Shown here: piece after piece, positions 17,706-28,138 of the stretch
How the letters are laid out: every line of letters begins with the position of its first letter
Position numbering within the stretch: the first letter of the stretch is position 1
Source: Pleomorphovibrio marinus
GTDB lineage: Bacteria; Bacteroidota; Bacteroidia; Cytophagales; Cyclobacteriaceae
NCBI RefSeq assembly: GCF_003347495.1
Contig: NZ_QCXY01000008.1
Coordinates: 62,001 to 126,000 of the forward strand
Direction: 5' to 3'
Length of the DNA stretch: 64,000 nucleotides
Translations under genes and position numbers: made by a program
The notes under the pieces: model-generated
Databases searched by the model: none
The model's input: only the letters and a program-made list of their open reading frames with translations
What the model was told of the DNA's origin: nothing

Positions 17706-17975
17706 ATGGGGAAAGTGAAAGAGTTGATTGAATATTTATGGGGCTGTGGTACTTTAGGTATATATGATAAAGTAGTTGAATCCAAAATTACTGAATCCGA
17801 AAATGGGTTTGAACATTATATTCAATCCTTGAAAACCGTTTACGGAGATTTTGGAATACATGATAAGATTTATGTTTATGATAATACATTCCTACTGGAT
17901 AAATTAACCAAGATTTTAACCGTCAGCGGAGAACAGCGTAAAAAAATTGAAGGGAACTATCATGAAGGCTGGTGA
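17706..17975 (+). CDS. Small unknown protein or gene fragment
   Basis: 89 codons from the ATG at 17706, but the same frame is open back to 17631 with protein-like sequence (RFTDIDTIGIYNGEK) and no start codon. This suggests a 5'-truncated gene rather than a complete one. The region is A/T-richer than its neighbours. No domain was recognised. It lies between the lipoprotein array and the TonB receptor gene. Confidence 0.35.
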   Translation: MGKVKELIEYLWGCGTLGIYDKVVESKITESENGFEHYIQSLKTVYGDFGIHDKIYVYDNTFLLDKLTKILTVSGEQRKKIEGNYHEGW

Positions 17976-18178
17976 TCAACAAGGCTTTCAGGTGATCATA
18001 AATCATTGAAAATGGGGGATGGTTCTACATTGAATTCCTCAGGATTGGGGCTTATTATCCAAAGTGATTATTCACAAAAAAAAGCGTGTTATTTGTCAAC
18101 TCAATGATCCGAATTGCGTTAACCAATAGGATTAAGTTGGAAGTAAGAGATAAAGGACCCTATTGGAAAGCGAATAAA

Positions 18179-20617
18179 ATGACTTTTTTTACATTATCCA
18201 TGTACTCAAACCACCTATTATTAAAGATAACAAGCACCAAATTCGTTTGCTTTATATTCCTATTCAGCTGCTTGGCCTTAGAAACACTGGCTCAAGAGGG
18301 AAACCTGGTAGTCGGTGAGGTGCGGGACAAAGCGACAGGGGAAGCGGTGCCCGGTGCCAATGTATATTGGGAATATGCACCTCAAAAAGGCACGGTCACA
18401 GGGTCCGGAGGTGAATTCAGGATAAAAGTGGAGGAACTGCCTAGGTTTTTGGTGATATCCTTTATGGGATATGCACAAATTAAGAGGGAGATTGTAGAAA
18501 AAGACCTGGATAAGCCACTGAAGTTTTTCCTTTCCCCAGATGAGATGAGCTTAGATGAGGTGGTGGTAAGTGACCGAAGACCGGATAGCAACGTGGTGAG
18601 CTTGGAATTGGGGAAGACCACCGTTCCGATTACCCAACTCAAAAACATCCCTGCCCTTTTTGGGGAGGTGGACCTGCTGAGGGGTTTACAGCTATTGCCG
18701 GGGGTAAATACCGCAGGAGAGGGAACCACAGGGCTGTTTATCAGGGGTGGGTCCGCAGATCAAAACCTGGTGCAAATCGATGGAGCACCTATTTTCAATC
18801 CCTCGCATTTCTTTGGCTTTTTCTCCGTATTTAATCCCGACGCACTGGATGACGTGCAACTCTACAAGGGGCATATACCGGCCAATTATGGAGGAAGATT
18901 GTCTTCCTTGGTAGATATTAGCCTCAAAGAAGGCAACACCCAAAGGGTGAAAGGAGAAGGCGGAATAGGAAGTATCAGTTCGAGGGTGACGGTGGATGGC
19001 CCCTTGTTTTCGGATAAATCCTCCTTTGTACTGTCTGGAAGAAGGACTTATGCAGATGTCTTTTTGGCTTTTTCCCCCAATGAAAATATCCGTAACAACC
19101 AGCTCTATTTTTATGATTTAAGCGGGAAGTTGATGTGGCGTATAAAGGATAAAGATAAGCTTACCTTCTCCAGTTATTATGGCGCCGATTATTTGGGTTT
19201 GAGTGAACAATTCGGTCTTGGATGGAACAACTGGATCAGTTCCCTGAACTGGAACAGAACTATCAATGAACAGCTCTATTTGGATGTTACAGCTTACCAT
19301 AGTTATTACAATTATCTGATTTCCTTTAATGATGAGGATACCGGTTTCAGGTGGAACAATGATTTTTCAGAGTCAGGAATAAGGGGGCAATTGACATACC
19401 TTCACTCCGAGCAAACCCAAATCCACACCGGCCTGCATAGCCAAGTCTATCATTTCAGTCCTTTGAACCTGAACCCCAATGCGGGCAGCAGCATCGAGCC
19501 CATTAGCACTAATCCTAGAACGGGATGGCAAAACAATATCTTCCTCAATGTGGACCATGAGTTTTCGCCTACATTGTCTGTGGAAGCAGGGATTCGCCTT
19601 AGTCAATACCAACAAATTGGAAGAGGGGTGAATTACTTGTATGAGGGAGATGATCCTAATACAGGGAATATTATAGATACCCTGAGCTATTCCTTTGGGG
19701 AAAATATGGCTTCTTATTATGGTTTAGAACCAAGACTGGCTGCAAGGTACCTCCTTGGAGAAGGGCTTTCGCTAAAAGGGGCTTACAACCGAAACTTTCA
19801 ATATATCCAAATTGCCACCAACAGTTCTGCGGGCTTACCCATAGACAGGTGGGTGCCGGCAGGCAGGTATATTGAGCCTATCAGAAGCGATCAATATTCA
19901 CTGGGGGTTTTCAAGAATTTGTTCAATAACCAATATGAGTTTTCCCTGGAAGGGTATTATAAGGACTTCGACCGCATCATAGACCTTAGACAAGGAGCCA
20001 ATGTACTTTTTAATGACAACGTGGAGACAGAGATGTTGGCAGGTAAGGGCTGGGCCTATGGGGTGGAGTGGATGTTGAGAAAAAATGTGGGAAATACCAC
20101 CGGTTGGATCAGCTATACCTGGTCTAGGGTGTTCAGGCAGATACCAGGCATCAATGAGGATGAGCCCTTTAATCCCCGCTTTGACAGGCCCCATGATGTA
20201 AGTGTGGTGTTAAACCACAAAATCAACGAGAGGGTGGAGGTTTCCGGCACCTTTATCTATACCACTGGGGTGGCTGTTACCTTTCCTGTAGGTTCGTATC
20301 GGGTGGATAACCAACGGGTGCCTCTATATGGCCCAAGGCGTAATGAGGACAGGTTTCCCGATTACCATAGGATGGACTTATCAGTGAATTTGAAGAACAA
20401 GGACAAGGGCCGATGGTGGAGAGGAAGCTGGAATTTCAGTATATATAACGTATATAATAGGAAGAATCCTTTTTCTTACCAGTTTGCGGATATTTACAAC
20501 AACGATATTACTGCTTCCCCGGGTTCAGGTGAAGAAATTACCTCTGTAAGACCCGGAGTAATAATGACTTATTTGTTTGGGATTCTACCCGCTGTGACGT
20601 ATAATTTTGAGTTTTAG
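18179..20617 (+). CDS. TonB-dependent receptor with carboxypeptidase-regulatory N-domain
   Basis: About 812 residues from the ATG at 18179 (18200 is an alternative); the signal peptide is FVCFIFLFSCLALETLAQ. Next come a CarboxypepD_reg-like beta-sandwich (VVGEVRDKATGEAVPGANVY), a plug domain (FIRGGSADQNLVQIDGAPIF) and a long beta-barrel ending LPAVTYNFEF with a terminal aromatic residue as in outer-membrane barrels. It should move a bulky substrate across the outer membrane using TonB energy. Its partner gene, a DUF4249 lipoprotein, starts 3 bp after the stop. The pairing is typical of Bacteroidota, but unlike SusC/D it gives no hint of the substrate. No sigma/anti-sigma pair is adjacent. Confidence 0.9.
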   Translation: MTFFTLSMYSNHLLLKITSTKFVCFIFLFSCLALETLAQEGNLVVGEVRDKATGEAVPGANVYWEYAPQKGTVTGSGGEFRIKVEELPRFLVISFMGYAQIKREIVEKDLDKPLKFFLSPDEMSLDEVVVSDRRPDSNVVSLELGKTTVPITQLKNIPALFGEVDLLRGLQLLPGVNTAGEGTTGLFIRGGSADQNLVQIDGAPIFNPSHFFGFFSVFNPDALDDVQLYKGHIPANYGGRLSSLVDISLKEGNTQRVKGEGGIGSISSRVTVDGPLFSDKSSFVLSGRRTYADVFLAFSPNENIRNNQLYFYDLSGKLMWRIKDKDKLTFSSYYGADYLGLSEQFGLGWNNWISSLNWNRTINEQLYLDVTAYHSYYNYLISFNDEDTGFRWNNDFSESGIRGQLTYLHSEQTQIHTGLHSQVYHFSPLNLNPNAGSSIEPISTNPRTGWQNNIFLNVDHEFSPTLSVEAGIRLSQYQQIGRGVNYLYEGDDPNTGNIIDTLSYSFGENMASYYGLEPRLAARYLLGEGLSLKGAYNRNFQYIQIATNSSAGLPIDRWVPAGRYIEPIRSDQYSLGVFKNLFNNQYEFSLEGYYKDFDRIIDLRQGANVLFNDNVETEMLAGKGWAYGVEWMLRKNVGNTTGWISYTWSRVFRQIPGINEDEPFNPRFDRPHDVSVVLNHKINERVEVSGTFIYTTGVAVTFPVGSYRVDNQRVPLYGPRRNEDRFPDYHRMDLSVNLKNKDKGRWWRGSWNFSIYNVYNRKNPFSYQFADIYNNDITASPGSGEEITSVRPGVIMTYLFGILPAVTYNFEF

Positions 20618-20620
20618 GCC

Positions 20621-21463
20621 ATGCAGAAGACGATTTTATATATAGTAATAGCGATTTTAGGCCTAAGTTCCTGTCAGGAAGAGGTGAGGCTTGATTTGAA
20701 AAATCAAGAGATCATTCCGGTGATTGAGGCGGTATGGACAGACCGGGCTTCTCTGAATAAGGTGGAAATCACTTATACCCGGAACTACTACGATACCCTG
20801 GACAACCCCATTGAAGAAAATGCCATGGTTTACATTACCGATTTGGAAAATGGGGAAAGGATAGATTTCCGGTTTGTAGATCGGCTGGGCTACTACCTGC
20901 CCATCAACAATGCCTCCGGCAATGTGGGTAACAGATATAGACTGGAAGTGATAATTGGGGACCAAAGGTACCATTCTGAGGGGGAGTTACTGGAACCTCC
21001 TGTCTTTGACAGCTTGACCTACGCCTTTGAGCCCGGCAGGGTATTCAGGGAAGAAGGATATTATGTGAGAATGTATGGGAAGATTCCTTTTCAGGACAAT
21101 AATTTTTATAGGGTTAAGGTGGTGAAAAACGACACCCTTATGAACCGTCGTGGGGATTATTTACTGTTTGACGACACCTTTGGTGGTGGGATTTTGGAAA
21201 ATGGCTTTGAACTTGGCGGATTTACCTTTCAAAAGAATGACAGGGTAAAGGTGGAAATTTACCGTATGGAAAAAGCACCTTATGATTATTTAAACCAGTT
21301 GGTGAATCTGCTTTTTAACGACGGGGGGCTTTTCAGTCCTCCTCCTGAAAACCCCAAATCAAATCTTGAGGCTGATAATGGAGTTGGTCAGGTGACAGGG
21401 TATTTCATTGTGTCTTCGATGATCTCGGAATCGGTGCAAATAATGGGAGAGGAAGAACCCTGA
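20621..21463 (+). CDS. DUF4249 lipoprotein, partner of the TonB receptor
   Basis: 280 residues with a lipoprotein signal (ILGLSSC then QEEVR). The pattern matches DUF4249: IIPVIEAVWTD, VEITYTRNYYDT, NAMVYITDLENGE, then a beta-rich C-terminal part ending GYFIVSSMISESV. Members are encoded directly after TonB receptors and are thought to act as surface or periplasmic accessory lipoproteins, though their molecular role is unproven. It starts 3 bp after the receptor stop, so the two form an operon. Confidence 0.85.
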   Translation: MQKTILYIVIAILGLSSCQEEVRLDLKNQEIIPVIEAVWTDRASLNKVEITYTRNYYDTLDNPIEENAMVYITDLENGERIDFRFVDRLGYYLPINNASGNVGNRYRLEVIIGDQRYHSEGELLEPPVFDSLTYAFEPGRVFREEGYYVRMYGKIPFQDNNFYRVKVVKNDTLMNRRGDYLLFDDTFGGGILENGFELGGFTFQKNDRVKVEIYRMEKAPYDYLNQLVNLLFNDGGLFSPPPENPKSNLEADNGVGQVTGYFIVSSMISESVQIMGEEEP

Positions 21464-21499
21464 GTGTAACTTTTCCCTATAAAAACCTTTGGATAAGTC

Positions 21500-24400
21500 C
21501 TATTCTGCTTCGCTCTGATTGGACTCCTTCAAAGCCTTTAGCTCTTCCTTGCTATACGCCATCCTGGTTATCCAGACGAAGAGTACCGGAACAAGAAAAA
21601 GGGTAAGGAGTGTTGCTGTCAACATCCCTCCAAATACTGTCCAACCTATGGTCTGTCTTGCTACAGACCCGGCTCCTGTGGCAAAAGCGAGCGGCAGTAC
21701 CCCCACCATAAAGGCCAGAGATGTCATTAAAATAGGTCTGAACCTCAATTTGGCAGCCATCCTGGCGGCCTTCTTGATGGGGATACCTCTATCCACCCTC
21801 TCCTTGGCGTATTCCACGATCAGGATGGAGTTTTTCGCAGCCAACCCTATCAAGGTAAGCAGCCCTATCTGTGCATATACGTTATTGGTAAGGGAAGGGA
21901 ACAGCAATAGGGTGACGATGGCACCAAAACTGCCAGTAGGGACGGAAAGTAAAACCGAAAAGGGAACTGACCAACTTTCATATAAGGCAGTGAGGCAAAG
22001 GAAAACGAACACAATAGACAGTAGAAAAATTAGGATGGTACTTCCACCCGTCTTTATCTCTTCTCTGCTTATACCGGAGAATTCATAGCCATAACCTTCC
22101 GGTAAATATTCAGCGGCCAGTTGCCGAATCCGCTCTATGGACTGCCCGGAGCTGAATCCCGGGGCGGCATCCCCATTGATAGTACTTGACCTGAAGAGAT
22201 TATAATGACTGATTAGTGGGGCATTTTCTATCAGTTCCGTATCCACAAGGTTGCTTATGGGGGTCATTCCCCCTTGGTCATTTCTCACATAAAATTGCTC
22301 TAGGGCCCTGATGTCCTCCCTGTACATGGTATCGGCTTGGGTTACTACCCGGTAATTCCTGCCATATCGGATAAAATCGTTTACATAAAAACTTCCAAGG
22401 AATATTTGTAAGGTGTTGAAAGCCTCTCCGATGTTCACACCTTGCCTAGCGGTCTTTTCCCGGTCCAGGTTTACCTTGTAGGAAGGAGTAGAAGCGGAGA
22501 AAAAGGTAAAGGCATTTTCTATTTCTTCAGACTGGTTCAATTGGCTTACGAATTCCTTGACTTCGGTTTCAAACTCCCCTATATCGCTCATACCTTGCAT
22601 ATCCTGGATAGCCACACTAAACCCGGAAGTACTCCCTAAACCAGGTATGGCTGCGGGTGCCACAATAACGATGGATGCTTCCGGTATCTCCTCTGAAAGT
22701 TCTCTCATTAGTCGGTCCCGCACCTCGAAAGCCTGCTGACCATCTCCTGTTCTCTCATCCCATGGTGCAAGTTGGCAAAACACAGTTCCTGAATTGGATT
22801 TACTGGAAAAATTCACGGCATTTAGTCCTGTTACGGCTGTAAAATGAGCGATTTCTTCCTGTTGGTCCAAAAACTGCATCAACTTGTTGATGGTTTCCAG
22901 GCTTCTGGCAGTGGAAGACCCTTCTGGTAATTCATAGGTCACAAACAATCTTCCCTCATCTTCATTGGGTATAAACCCTGTGGGCTTTTGGTTGAACAAC
23001 AATACGGTCACCACCCCTAATACCACAAGGCCCACCAAGAAATATTTGGATTTGGAAAAGCTTCTTTTGACACCCTTTTCATACCTCTTGTTCACCTTTT
23101 CAAATTTGGTGTTAAACCAATAGAAAAACCGGTTGATGCCTTTTGATTTACTGTCAATATTGTTGGGTTTTAAGATCAAGCTGCAAAGGGCAGGGGTAAG
23201 GGATAAGGCCACAAAACCGGAGATGATACCTGATGCGGCTATTGCCATGGCAAACTGTTGGTACAACCTGCCCACAATACCAGGAATAAACCCTACCGGA
23301 ATAAAAACTGCGGCAACAATCAAGGACATGGCAATGACCGGCCCTGATATGTCTTCCATAGCTTTGCTTACGGCTTCTTTGGCCTTTAGGCCTTCCTTCT
23401 CCATGTAGGAGATAGTGGCTTCTACCACCACTATGGCATCATCCACCACTATACCTATTGCCAGCACAAATCCAAAAAGCGTAAGGTTATTGATGGAAAA
23501 ACCCAACGGCACAAAGAGCCCGAAGGTACCAATGATAGAAACGGGAATGATGAGAATGGGGATAAGTGCGCTACGCCAATTTTGCAGGAAAATAAACACT
23601 ACTATGGATACGAGGAAAAGTGCAAGCACAAGGGTTTTCACCACTTCACCAATCGATACCCTAACTACGGAGGCAGACTCGAAAGGTACCACATAGTCCA
23701 TATCGCCTGGAAAATCCAGTTTGAGCCTTTCCATAGCCTCAAAGATGCCTTCTTCCACATCTAGAATATTGCTCTCCGGGGTTTGGTACACAATCAGGTA
23801 AGAGGCGGGTTTCCCATCGGTAAAATTGTTGGTACTGTAGTCAAACCTGCCCAGTTGCACCCTGGCCACATCTTTCAGGTACACCAACCTTTGATCATCT
23901 TCCCCAACTTTTAGAATAATGTTTTCAAATTCCTCCTCCGTTTGAAGCCGCCCATTTGTAAATAGGGTATATTCAAAGGATTGGAATTCCTGCTGGGGTG
24001 GAGTGCCAATGGCTCCTGCGGCCACTTGTATGTTCTGATCTCTAAGGGCGTTTACCACATCGTTGGCAGTAAGACCTACCTGAAAAAGCCTGTCAGGTTT
24101 CAGCCATACCCGCATGCTGAACTCCTCGGCCCTGGTAAATATATCGCCTACCCCTGGGACCCTTAAAAGCTCATCTTTAATATATATATTGTTGTAATTA
24201 TTTAAAAAATCGATGCCATGAGTGCCGTCTGGAGAAAAAATAGATACAATCATCAATAGGCTTGGGTTCCTCTTTCGAATGGTGATGCCCAGCCTTCGCA
24301 CTTCCTCGGGGAGTAATGGCTCTGCTACGTTAACCCGGTTTTGGACTTCCACTGCGGCATTGTCAATGTCCGTTCCCACCTCAAAGGTGATGCTCATGGT

Positions 24401-24667
24401 CATTACGCCTTCGTTGCTACTGGTGGTCTCAATATAAGCCATCCCTGGGGTGCCATTTACTTGGGTTTCCAAGGGGGTTGCTACGGTCTGTTCTATGGTC
24501 TCGGCATCCGCACCGGTGTAGGTGGCAGTTACTTGGATGATTGGTGGGGTTATTCTGGGGTATTGGGATACGGGAAGGTTGAAAATGGAAAGTGTGCCCA
24601 GGAGTAGGATGATTAGGGAAAGTACGATGGCCGTGTTGGGCCTTCTGATAAAAACCGATGATATCAT
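21500..24667 (-). CDS. RND efflux pump inner-membrane transporter (HAE1 family)
   Basis: 1055 residues, full AcrB/MexB length, with 12 membrane helices and two large periplasmic loops. The proton-relay residues are present: paired Asp in GIVVDDAIVVVEAT (helix 4) and Lys in GLAAKNSILIVEYA (helix 10). The start PNTAIVLSLIILLLG and the SGISREEIKTGGS segment are typical. It exports drugs, bile salts or other amphiphiles with the adjacent adaptor and TolC-type channel. It overlaps the adaptor gene by 4 bp (ATGA) and is the last gene of the operon. Confidence 0.95.
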   Translation of the reverse strand: MISSVFIRRPNTAIVLSLIILLLGTLSIFNLPVSQYPRITPPIIQVTATYTGADAETIEQTVATPLETQVNGTPGMAYIETTSSNEGVMTMSITFEVGTDIDNAAVEVQNRVNVAEPLLPEEVRRLGITIRKRNPSLLMIVSIFSPDGTHGIDFLNNYNNIYIKDELLRVPGVGDIFTRAEEFSMRVWLKPDRLFQVGLTANDVVNALRDQNIQVAAGAIGTPPQQEFQSFEYTLFTNGRLQTEEEFENIILKVGEDDQRLVYLKDVARVQLGRFDYSTNNFTDGKPASYLIVYQTPESNILDVEEGIFEAMERLKLDFPGDMDYVVPFESASVVRVSIGEVVKTLVLALFLVSIVVFIFLQNWRSALIPILIIPVSIIGTFGLFVPLGFSINNLTLFGFVLAIGIVVDDAIVVVEATISYMEKEGLKAKEAVSKAMEDISGPVIAMSLIVAAVFIPVGFIPGIVGRLYQQFAMAIAASGIISGFVALSLTPALCSLILKPNNIDSKSKGINRFFYWFNTKFEKVNKRYEKGVKRSFSKSKYFLVGLVVLGVVTVLLFNQKPTGFIPNEDEGRLFVTYELPEGSSTARSLETINKLMQFLDQQEEIAHFTAVTGLNAVNFSSKSNSGTVFCQLAPWDERTGDGQQAFEVRDRLMRELSEEIPEASIVIVAPAAIPGLGSTSGFSVAIQDMQGMSDIGEFETEVKEFVSQLNQSEEIENAFTFFSASTPSYKVNLDREKTARQGVNIGEAFNTLQIFLGSFYVNDFIRYGRNYRVVTQADTMYREDIRALEQFYVRNDQGGMTPISNLVDTELIENAPLISHYNLFRSSTINGDAAPGFSSGQSIERIRQLAAEYLPEGYGYEFSGISREEIKTGGSTILIFLLSIVFVFLCLTALYESWSVPFSVLLSVPTGSFGAIVTLLLFPSLTNNVYAQIGLLTLIGLAAKNSILIVEYAKERVDRGIPIKKAARMAAKLRFRPILMTSLAFMVGVLPLAFATGAGSVARQTIGWTVFGGMLTATLLTLFLVPVLFVWITRMAYSKEELKALKESNQSEAE

Positions 24668-25761
24668 GCTTCCCCTTTGTTTTTAATGTTTATTGGATCC
24701 CCTTCGCTTACTTTTTGTAAACCATCAATGATAAGTTCCATACCCTCTTCTACGCCCTCATGAATGATAATTTTATCCCTTACCCTACGCCCTAGGGTGA
24801 CGTTCGCCCGTTTAGCTTCTCCGTCCTCCACATAATAGACGTAGGTTTCCCCAAGCCGCTCAATCAAAGCTTTTTGGGGAATGGTTAACCTTGTTTCCTC
24901 ATCTTTTGATTTCACGACCAAGGTGGCACTCAGGCCAGGCTTAAGCACCAATTCTGGGTTTGGAAACCGTAAGCGAATGAGAAGGGTACCGGTTCTTTGG
25001 TCAATGGCTCTGTCCATGTTTTCGATTACTCCGGGGTAGGGGTAGGAGCTGCCATCGGGCAGGTTGATGCTGAAAATGGAATCGGCTATGACTTTTTCCC
25101 TATTTTCCCGCTGATCCATAAAATAGCGCAGATTGCGTTCTTCAGCATAAAAATCAAGGCCTATAGGGTCGTTTTCGCTGATTACGTTGAGTAAAGTTTG
25201 TCCAGGGTTGACCAAGGCTCCCAGTCGTACTGAGGAAAAACCAATGGTGCCATCGAAGGGTGCAATAATATCGGCATACCTTAAATTGGTTTGTGCATCC
25301 TCTACTTCCGCTTGTGCGGCGAGCATTTCTTGTTGCGCATTTTCCATGCTGGTAAGGGCATCGTCATACACCTGTCCAGCGATGGCGTTCCCCTCTTTAA
25401 GTTTATTGTATCTGGCCAAGTCACGCTCCGCCTGTTTTAGGTTGGATTCTGCAATTCTTAGCCTGCTGGAAGATTGGTTCAATTGTGCTTGATACCGGCT
25501 TTTGTCAATTTCATATAGTAATTGGCCCTTTCTAACCCTTTGGCCATCCTCTACCGGTATTTTGGTGACATAGCCTGTCACATCCGCCCTGAGTTCCACC
25601 TCCCTAAGTGCTACAAGGCTTGCAGGATACCGGTCTTCAATGGACACCTTCTCTCTGGTTACCTTCTCAACGGTAACGGTGGTCTTTTTATCCCCACTCT
25701 CTTCTTCCCGGCCACAAGCAAGGATCAAAACAGTGAGCAATAGTACATATACCTTTTTCAT
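24664..25761 (-). CDS. RND efflux periplasmic adaptor (MFP) lipoprotein
   Basis: 365 residues with a lipoprotein signal (LILAC then GREEE). Order of parts: first lipoyl half and beta-barrel strand (VELRADVTGYVTKIPVEDGQRVRKG), an alpha-helical hairpin (about 105-165), second lipoyl half (IIAPFDGTIGFSSVRLGALV) and membrane-proximal domain (VNVTLGRR...IIIHEGVEEG type). It bridges the inner-membrane pump and the outer-membrane channel. It lies 3 bp after the TolC-type gene and overlaps the pump gene. Confidence 0.93.
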   Translation of the reverse strand: MKKVYVLLLTVLILACGREEESGDKKTTVTVEKVTREKVSIEDRYPASLVALREVELRADVTGYVTKIPVEDGQRVRKGQLLYEIDKSRYQAQLNQSSSRLRIAESNLKQAERDLARYNKLKEGNAIAGQVYDDALTSMENAQQEMLAAQAEVEDAQTNLRYADIIAPFDGTIGFSSVRLGALVNPGQTLLNVISENDPIGLDFYAEERNLRYFMDQRENREKVIADSIFSINLPDGSSYPYPGVIENMDRAIDQRTGTLLIRLRFPNPELVLKPGLSATLVVKSKDEETRLTIPQKALIERLGETYVYYVEDGEAKRANVTLGRRVRDKIIIHEGVEEGMELIIDGLQKVSEGDPINIKNKGEA

Positions 25762-25764
25762 GGT

Positions 25765-27138
25765 TTAATAATCAATGTTTAATTCTCCCCTTGCCCTCTC
25801 CAGTGCAAGTTTACCGGTCAATACCCCAAAAAGTGAACGGTAGTAATTGATCCTGCTGGTACGTAGGTCGGTTTCTGCAACAATGACCTCCAGAAAGTTT
25901 TTTATCCCTTCCTCATATTGAAGGGCAACCACCTCATAGATTTCCTCGGCAAGGGTTTTATTGCTTTCCTGTACGTTTAGTTGATAAAGCTGTTTTTTAT
26001 AGTTGCTTAAGGCCTCTTCATACTCCCGGTTTACTTGGTTTACTACCTCATCTTGTTCTAGCTCAAGGTTGCGTAATCTCATCGCGGCTATTCGGGTATC
26101 AAAATTCCTCCGCCCTCCTTGGAAAATGGGATAGTTTAGCCTGAGTCCTACCAAAGAAAAAGTATAAGTCTGATCGAAAAGCAGGCTACTTACAGGTCCG
26201 AGGTACAATAAGTTGTAGTCAAAAAAGGCAGAAATCTGTGGGAGGAAGTTTCTTTTCTGGAACTTCAATTCGGATTCTTGAATGGCCTTTCTGGTATCCA
26301 CTAAACTATACTCTATCCTTTGGGAAGGGCTCAAAACTTGCAAGGTGTCCGCTTTTATTTCTTCTTGCAGTTTGTCATAAGCTACATTGAGGGAAACCTG
26401 ATCTGGGCCTTTCATTCCCATTAGCTCCTTCAGTCGAGCCGATCTCATACTTATGTCCTGCTCATATTGGTAAAGGGCACTGCGGGTATTTTGTAAGGTC
26501 ATCAACGCTCTTTTATAATCGATTTGATCGGTAAGACCTGCCTCATACAAAAGTTTTGCATCCTGCAATTGCCTTTCTTGCCGTACAAGATCCTCCTTGG
26601 TAAGACTTACCTGCTCTTGGGCCAAAAGTACTTCGTAAAAAGCCGTGGTCACCTGCATGACCAGCTCTATTTTCACTTCCTCGAGGATTTGATTGGATTC
26701 TTTCCGGATATCGGGGGCTTGTGCCTTGGCCCTAAACAACTCATTGCTGAAGATAGCTTGATTGGCTGAAAATACAGCACTGGCATTATAGGGAACACCA
26801 GTCCTTACCTCTTGGAATTCCCCTGATGCAGGGTCATCAAAATCTGGGAATATCGCAACCGGCTGCTCAAAATACTGGATATAGTCTGACATTACCCCCA
26901 CTTGGGGCAACCAGCCCGAATTCGCCGATCTCGTCTCTAGCCCTGCAATGTCCACCTGGTTACTGTATTGCTCCAGAAGTGGGTTGTGGGAGAATGCATA
27001 TTCCAGCACCTCTTCCAATCCCATCTCAAGTTTTTCCTCTTGGGCAAAAAGCTCGATTGATAATGCTGTATGTAGTGTTGCAAAAATCAGGAATTTAAGC
27101 AAAAAGCACCCAGCAGATAAAGATGGTTGGTTTAGCAT
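25765..27138 (-). CDS. TolC-family outer-membrane efflux channel
   Basis: 457 residues with a signal peptide ending ELFAQ. The two OEP repeats with long coiled-coil helices are visible (NPLLEQYSNQVDIAGLET start, NYPIFQGGRR before the second repeat, and DLRTSRINYYRSLFGVL near the end). It forms the outer-membrane and periplasmic tunnel for the RND pump. It is first in the operon; no TetR or two-component regulator gene lies beside it, so control is not evident from the window. Confidence 0.9.
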   Translation of the reverse strand: MLNQPSLSAGCFLLKFLIFATLHTALSIELFAQEEKLEMGLEEVLEYAFSHNPLLEQYSNQVDIAGLETRSANSGWLPQVGVMSDYIQYFEQPVAIFPDFDDPASGEFQEVRTGVPYNASAVFSANQAIFSNELFRAKAQAPDIRKESNQILEEVKIELVMQVTTAFYEVLLAQEQVSLTKEDLVRQERQLQDAKLLYEAGLTDQIDYKRALMTLQNTRSALYQYEQDISMRSARLKELMGMKGPDQVSLNVAYDKLQEEIKADTLQVLSPSQRIEYSLVDTRKAIQESELKFQKRNFLPQISAFFDYNLLYLGPVSSLLFDQTYTFSLVGLRLNYPIFQGGRRNFDTRIAAMRLRNLELEQDEVVNQVNREYEEALSNYKKQLYQLNVQESNKTLAEEIYEVVALQYEEGIKNFLEVIVAETDLRTSRINYYRSLFGVLTGKLALERARGELNIDY

Positions 27139-27307
27139 AGGTAACGGGGTGTTTCCTATTTCCCCAAGATTTAAGTGTTAGTTTAGGATCGTCGGAAAGA
27201 ATGCTTGAATTTCTGAATTTAATAGGTAAAATCAAAAAGCATAGCCGCCCTTGCTCCGCTTATTTATTTTAAAGGTAAAATGCATCGGCTTATTGTTGCC
27301 GATTATT

Positions 27308-28138
27308 TTAAATTGTGCCAATGATTTCGTTGCTTTTCTCCCACAAGGTTTCCCTATATTTTCTGGAGTTTGCGATTTGGGAAGGTTTGCTTTCCTTGGA
27401 TTTCTTAAAATACCCACCCGATTTTTTTTCTACCCCCTCGGCAAGCGATAAAAAGACACTTGTCTCTGCCCCTTTTTCGGCACTGATCATAAAGGGCTGA
27501 GCCAGTTTGATCAACCATTTGAAGATGCCGGAAAAGTCATTTCCGAAGTTGGTTTTTACCACACCCGGGTGTAAGGCATATGAGGTAATGTGTTTATCGG
27601 CGTACCTTTCTGCAAGGGACTTGGTAAACAAAATATTGAACAATTTCGCATTCGCATATACGGGGAAGGAGCTGTAACTTTTGGTGACTTGTAAATCCTC
27701 AAAGTCTGGTTTGGCCGCCTTGTGGGCCTCTGAGCTGACGTTGATGACTCTGGCACCTTGAGCCTTTTCCAGTAAAGGAAGGATTTTATTGGTGAGTAAA
27801 AAGTGCCCAAGGTGATTTACCGAAAAAGTCATTTCCAGTCCATCCTTGGTCTTCAGCTTTTCCGGGAAAATCCCGCCAGCATTGTTGATAAGGACATGGA
27901 TAGGGAGTTTTTTTTCCAGAAGATATTCAGCAGCTTGGTGTACTGAACTCAGGTTTGCCAGGTCCAAATGGATAAATTCGAATTTTTCTTTAGCTCCTTT
28001 CAGAGACAGGGATTCAATGAGTTCCTGGCATTTTCCTTCATTTCTGGCAAGCAGAAAAATTTTCTCAAACTTTGTATGCAGTGCTTTGACGGTTTCAGTA
28101 CCTATTCCCGAGGTGGGTCCAGTTATGGCGAGGTTCAT
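27308..28138 (-). CDS. Short-chain dehydrogenase/reductase, retinol-dehydrogenase-like
   Basis: 276 residues from the ATG at 28138 (MNLAITG). The Rossmann motif TGPTSGIG, NNAGG, the catalytic Ser in INVSSEAH and the Y-x3-K motif in YANAKLF are intact. FDLxx-type HLDLANLSSV and HPGVVKTNFG place it with the vertebrate retinol dehydrogenase-like SDRs, which reduce aldehydes or ketones with NADP(H). The substrate is unknown. It sits about 170 bp before the efflux operon on the same strand, with no sign of functional coupling. Confidence 0.88.
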   Translation of the reverse strand: MNLAITGPTSGIGTETVKALHTKFEKIFLLARNEGKCQELIESLSLKGAKEKFEFIHLDLANLSSVHQAAEYLLEKKLPIHVLINNAGGIFPEKLKTKDGLEMTFSVNHLGHFLLTNKILPLLEKAQGARVINVSSEAHKAAKPDFEDLQVTKSYSSFPVYANAKLFNILFTKSLAERYADKHITSYALHPGVVKTNFGNDFSGIFKWLIKLAQPFMISAEKGAETSVFLSLAEGVEKKSGGYFKKSKESKPSQIANSRKYRETLWEKSNEIIGTI

